Below, one piece after another: positions 61,420 through 64,000 of a DNA stretch of 64,000 nucleotides. The DNA is taken from assembly GCF_000384965.1 (NCBI RefSeq), contig NZ_CM001844.1, forward strand, positions 1 through 64,000, in the 5' to 3' direction. The DNA is from Bartonella bovis 91-4 (lineage in GTDB: Bacteria > Pseudomonadota > Alphaproteobacteria > Rhizobiales > Rhizobiaceae). The notes below the pieces were generated by a model. That model was not told the origin of the DNA. It worked only from the letters and a program-made list of their open reading frames with translations, and did not search any database. Each line of letters begins with the position of its first letter. Position 1 is the stretch's first letter. The translations under genes and the position numbers were made by a program.

Positions 61420-62148
61420 ATGGCCATTTATGAGAAAGATTTTATTCTTTTTGATCGCATTGTACCTTTGCGGGTACGAGAACATAAATATACACGCCGT
61501 TTCACGTTACGCATTGATGCAGATGGACAGGGGATTTGTTTAACAGTACCACCAGCGGTAAATCTTAATACGGTTCAGTCTTTCATTGAAAAACATCGTT
61601 GTTGGATTGAGACACATCTTACTCATGTCCTCATTTCCCGTGAAAATTCTTATCTCAAGGAGGGTGCAACAATTCCTTTATTGGGTGTTGCGCACATTAT
61701 AAGGCATAAAGAAGGGCGTGGGGTGGATGAAATCATTGCAGGTGATATGGAACAAAAACCGCAAATTATTATCTATAGTCGGTTAGAATATTTGCCAAGA
61801 CGAATTGCTGATGTTTTTAAAAAACAAGCTAAAATCATTATAACACCGCTAGTAGAACATTATGCGCATAAAGTGGAACGTAAAGTTAAATCAATCCGCT
61901 ATAAAGATATGAAAAGCCGCTGGGGATCATGCTCAGCGGATGGGCGTTTATCTTTTTCATGGCGTCTTGTTATGGCACCAAAAGAAATTGTTGAGTATGT
62001 TGTTGCACATGAGGTGGTTCATCTTATCGAGATGAATCATAAATCACGATTTTGGGATCTTTGTGAAAAACTTTGCCCAGGTAGTAAAAATTATCACGCT
62101 TGGTTGAAGAAAAATGGTCATACATTGCATACGATCAATTTTCACTAA
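61420..62148 (+). CDS. YgjP-type (DUF45/M48) zinc metallopeptidase
   Basis: This 242-aa protein has the zinc-binding HEVVH motif at 197-201, a third ligand candidate H207 (in EMNHKSRFW) and the conserved KSRWGSCSADGRLSFSWRLVMAP block of the SprT/YgjP family. The N-terminal half is a beta-rich domain of unknown role. No signal peptide or transmembrane segment was seen, so it is probably cytoplasmic. The biological substrate is not known. It is likely co-transcribed with the preceding hydrolase. Confidence 0.88.
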   Translation: MAIYEKDFILFDRIVPLRVREHKYTRRFTLRIDADGQGICLTVPPAVNLNTVQSFIEKHRCWIETHLTHVLISRENSYLKEGATIPLLGVAHIIRHKEGRGVDEIIAGDMEQKPQIIIYSRLEYLPRRIADVFKKQAKIIITPLVEHYAHKVERKVKSIRYKDMKSRWGSCSADGRLSFSWRLVMAPKEIVEYVVAHEVVHLIEMNHKSRFWDLCEKLCPGSKNYHAWLKKNGHTLHTINFH

Positions 62149-62480
62149 CACAAAAAATATTATGGTTATTTTTTTAATTTTACATAATATTTATTGATAA
62201 TTATCTGCTATTTTTGTCATTGTGTGTAATATCATCTCGCACTTTGTGTTTTCTCTATAAAAAGATCTATTGCCCTTTATGATTTTTATGGCGTTACTTA
62301 TCGATTAGCAAACTTATTGTAATAGATGTTGTTTTGTAACCATTAATCAAAATATACTATCATTATTGAATATACCAAATGAAAAGACCTAATCTTTTTA
62401 CTCTTTTTGATTATTTTTATCTTTTTTGTGATTTGGCTTAACGTTTTTAAATCACTCTTTGTGCAGATTGGAATATATTT
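62149..62480. other. Gap upstream of dapE
   Basis: The 332 AT-rich bases contain no gene, RNA or repeat that I can support. The region presumably carries the dapE promoter. Confidence 0.45.
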
Positions 62481-63653
62481 ATGTCTGTCCTTACAGATCC
62501 TGTCCAGTTATTACAGGCACTTATCCGTTGCCCTTCTGTTACACCTCATGAAGCAGGTGCTTTATCGACTTTGGAACATTTTTTGACAAAATTGGGATTT
62601 ACTGTTGAACGCCCTGTTTTTATAGATAAAAATACAGAAGATGTTGAAAATCTTTATGCAAAGATTGAAAATGAAGGCCCGCATCTTATGTTTGCAGGTC
62701 ATAGTGATGTAGTCCCACCTGGTGAACTGAGCAATTGGGTTTATCCTCCTTTTAAGGGCGTCATAGATCAGGGCAAGTTGTACGGGAGGGGTGCTGTTGA
62801 TATGAAGGGGGGTATAGCGTGCTTTATAGCGGCGCTAGCGCGGGTTTTTGAGAAACAGCCAATTAAAGGAACAATAAGTTTTTTGATAACTGGTGATGAA
62901 GAAGGTCCTGCTCTTAACGGAACGGTAAAACTTTTAAAATGGGCAGTACAAAAAGGCGAAAAATGGACTGCAGCCATTGTTGGTGAACCTACGAGTGTAA
63001 AAGTTGTTGGTGATATGATCAAAATTGGTCGTCGGGGGTCAATTTCCGGTATTATTAGAGTGCAAGGTCGGCAAGGCCATGTTGCTTTTCCTGAACGAGC
63101 AGCCAATCCATTACCTTTAGCAAATAAGCTTATTCAGGCACTGATACAAACTCCTCTGGATCAAGGAACAAAAAATTTTCAAGCAAGTAATTTGGAATTA
63201 ACAAGTATTGATACGGGTAATTGTGCTGTCAATATTATTCCTATGCACACAGTAATACGTTTCAATATACGCTACAATGATCTGTGGACAAAAGAAACGC
63301 TTATTACTGAAATTGAAAATCGTCTTGCATCGGTACAATCGGAAGATAATCATATTGAGCTTCCACATTATCAACTTGAATGGATACAAAATTTGGGTAG
63401 CGTTTTCTTGACTAAAGATGATAAACTGATTGAAACTTTATCAAATGCTATTGAAAGTATGACAGGAAACAGACCAGAACTTTCAACTTCTGGCGGCACT
63501 TCAGATGCGCGGTTTATTAAGGATTATTGCCCCGTTATTGAATTCGGTTTACCAGGGCAAACCATGCATATGGTGAATGAATGTGTTTCTCTTGATGCAT
63601 TGGAAAGCCTTACTTCGATTTATGAACGCTTCATTATTGATTTTTTTGCATAA
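62481..63653 (+). CDS. dapE: Succinyl-diaminopimelate desuccinylase
   Basis: This 390-aa M20-family dizinc amidohydrolase cleaves succinyl-LL-diaminopimelate in lysine and peptidoglycan-precursor synthesis. Metal ligands are in [11 protein letters not shown] (H74, D76) and [11 protein letters not shown] (D107). The general base is in TGDEEGPAL (near 139-144). EPTS and the C-terminal [13 protein letters not shown] and [12 protein letters not shown] (last His ligand) are in place. Length and motif spacing are normal. Retention fits the need for diaminopimelate in the wall even though other amino-acid pathways decay. Confidence 0.95.
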   Translation: MSVLTDPVQLLQALIRCPSVTPHEAGALSTLEHFLTKLGFTVERPVFIDKNTEDVENLYAKIENEGPHLMFAGHSDVVPPGELSNWVYPPFKGVIDQGKLYGRGAVDMKGGIACFIAALARVFEKQPIKGTISFLITGDEEGPALNGTVKLLKWAVQKGEKWTAAIVGEPTSVKVVGDMIKIGRRGSISGIIRVQGRQGHVAFPERAANPLPLANKLIQALIQTPLDQGTKNFQASNLELTSIDTGNCAVNIIPMHTVIRFNIRYNDLWTKETLITEIENRLASVQSEDNHIELPHYQLEWIQNLGSVFLTKDDKLIETLSNAIESMTGNRPELSTSGGTSDARFIKDYCPVIEFGLPGQTMHMVNECVSLDALESLTSIYERFIIDFFA

Positions 63654-63765
63654 AAAATAATTATTATTTGGAATATCTTCTAAACAGGAACGTAAAATAA
63701 TTAAATTATACAAGCATCTTATGGTCAATATCACACTATCCGTAATTTTACCTGAAGCGGGAATA

Positions 63766-64000
63766 TTAATTTGCTAATTTGCTAATGATATAATCGAGAA
63801 CAATGTATCCTTTAGTTGTAGCTTTTAAGCGCTGGTTATCTACTATTTCTACCAAACCTTCTTGTTGTAAATTGGCAAGTGTGGCTGGTGATAAACTTTT
63901 TAAGTTTAAGGTTTCATAACGTCTAAGATCAAGACCTTCTGAAAGACGCAGACCCATAAGCAGCATTTCATTGGCCTGTTGTCTTCTGGTTAATTGTTCT
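63766..64000 (-). CDS. hemW: C-terminal end of HemW (HemN-like radical SAM protein), partial
   Basis: The minus-strand frame enters from the right edge (EQLTRRQQANEMLLMGLRLSEG) and ends at the stop at 63766. The block NEMLLMGLRLSEGLDLRRY and the winged-helix-like tail LANLQQEGLVEIVDNQRLKATTKGYIVLDYII match the C-terminus of HemN/HemW proteins. The radical-SAM domain lies outside the window, so HemW (heme chaperone) versus HemN (oxygen-independent coproporphyrinogen oxidase) is decided only by the usual length of this tail and by recalled gene order. Confidence 0.8.
   Translation of the reverse strand, partial: EQLTRRQQANEMLLMGLRLSEGLDLRRYETLNLKSLSPATLANLQQEGLVEIVDNQRLKATTKGYIVLDYIISKLAN

Overview
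The window is a stretch of chromosome from an AT-rich alphaproteobacterium of the order Rhizobiales. A Bartonella-like organism fits best. Gene order is typically rhizobial (ppsR-maf-aroE-coaE-dnaQ, ihfB-lapA, lptC-lptA-lptB, addB-addA-trxA, tsaE/amgK-divL, accD-folC, coaBC-ubiB-ubiE, tamA-tamB). Base composition is low in GC, long gene-poor AT-rich gaps occur, and several biosynthetic genes are visibly decaying, as expected of a host-restricted lineage with a shrinking genome. The species assignment is inference; no rRNA or tRNA gene was found.

Layout. 1-3612 (+): ppsR, maf, aroE (frameshifted in a T9 tract), coaE, dnaQ. 3933-6839 (+): polA, with a degenerate proofreading domain. 6836-12631 (-): an EEP-fold phosphatase/nuclease, a Bax-inhibitor-1 protein, a 970-base gap with a candidate structured RNA, lspA, a TrmH-type methyltransferase, a second RNA methyltransferase, a LapA-domain protein, ihfB. 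12826-16582 (+): lptC-lptA-lptB, an hpf remnant (rpoN absent from its usual slot), ptsN. 17259-24628 (+ except one): an IalB-like secreted protein, rlmN, a LysE-type exporter (-), a wrecked argG, class I lysS, prfC. 24725-40267 (-): trxA, addA, addB, a TsaE/AmgK fusion, divL, an NDUFA9-like protein, folC, accD, then a trpA remnant. 41351-50858 (-): an EI24/CysZ-like membrane protein, coaBC with an extra N-terminal ribbon-helix-helix domain, ubiB, ubiE, gyrB, a ComM-type ATPase. 51204-57877 (+): tamA-tamB. 57904-60417 (-): an MsbA-like ABC exporter and infC, the latter read from an AUU codon. 60601-63653 (+): an alpha/beta hydrolase, a YgjP-type metallopeptidase, dapE. The right edge holds the 3' end of hemW (-).

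How the genes work together. Most are core housekeeping genes: replication and repair (polA, dnaQ, gyrB, addAB, ihfB), translation (infC, prfC, lysS, rlmN, other RNA methyltransferases), envelope biogenesis (lptABC, tamAB, lspA, the MsbA-like exporter), cofactors and quinone (coaE, coaBC, folC, ubiBE), and regulation (divL, ptsN, ppsR). Against this stands a consistent pattern of loss: argG and trpA are remnants, aroE needs a frame correction, hpf is dead, and rpoN and murU are missing from their usual places.

I found no phage, insertion sequence, CRISPR array or clearly undescribed multigene system. The most informative observations are the three lost metal-ligand residues in the PolA exonuclease site, the aroE T9 tract, the DivL tyrosine, the RHH-CoaBC fusion, and the three remnants identified from residual protein similarity. 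Family assignments rest on motifs read by eye and on recalled family features; no database search was run.
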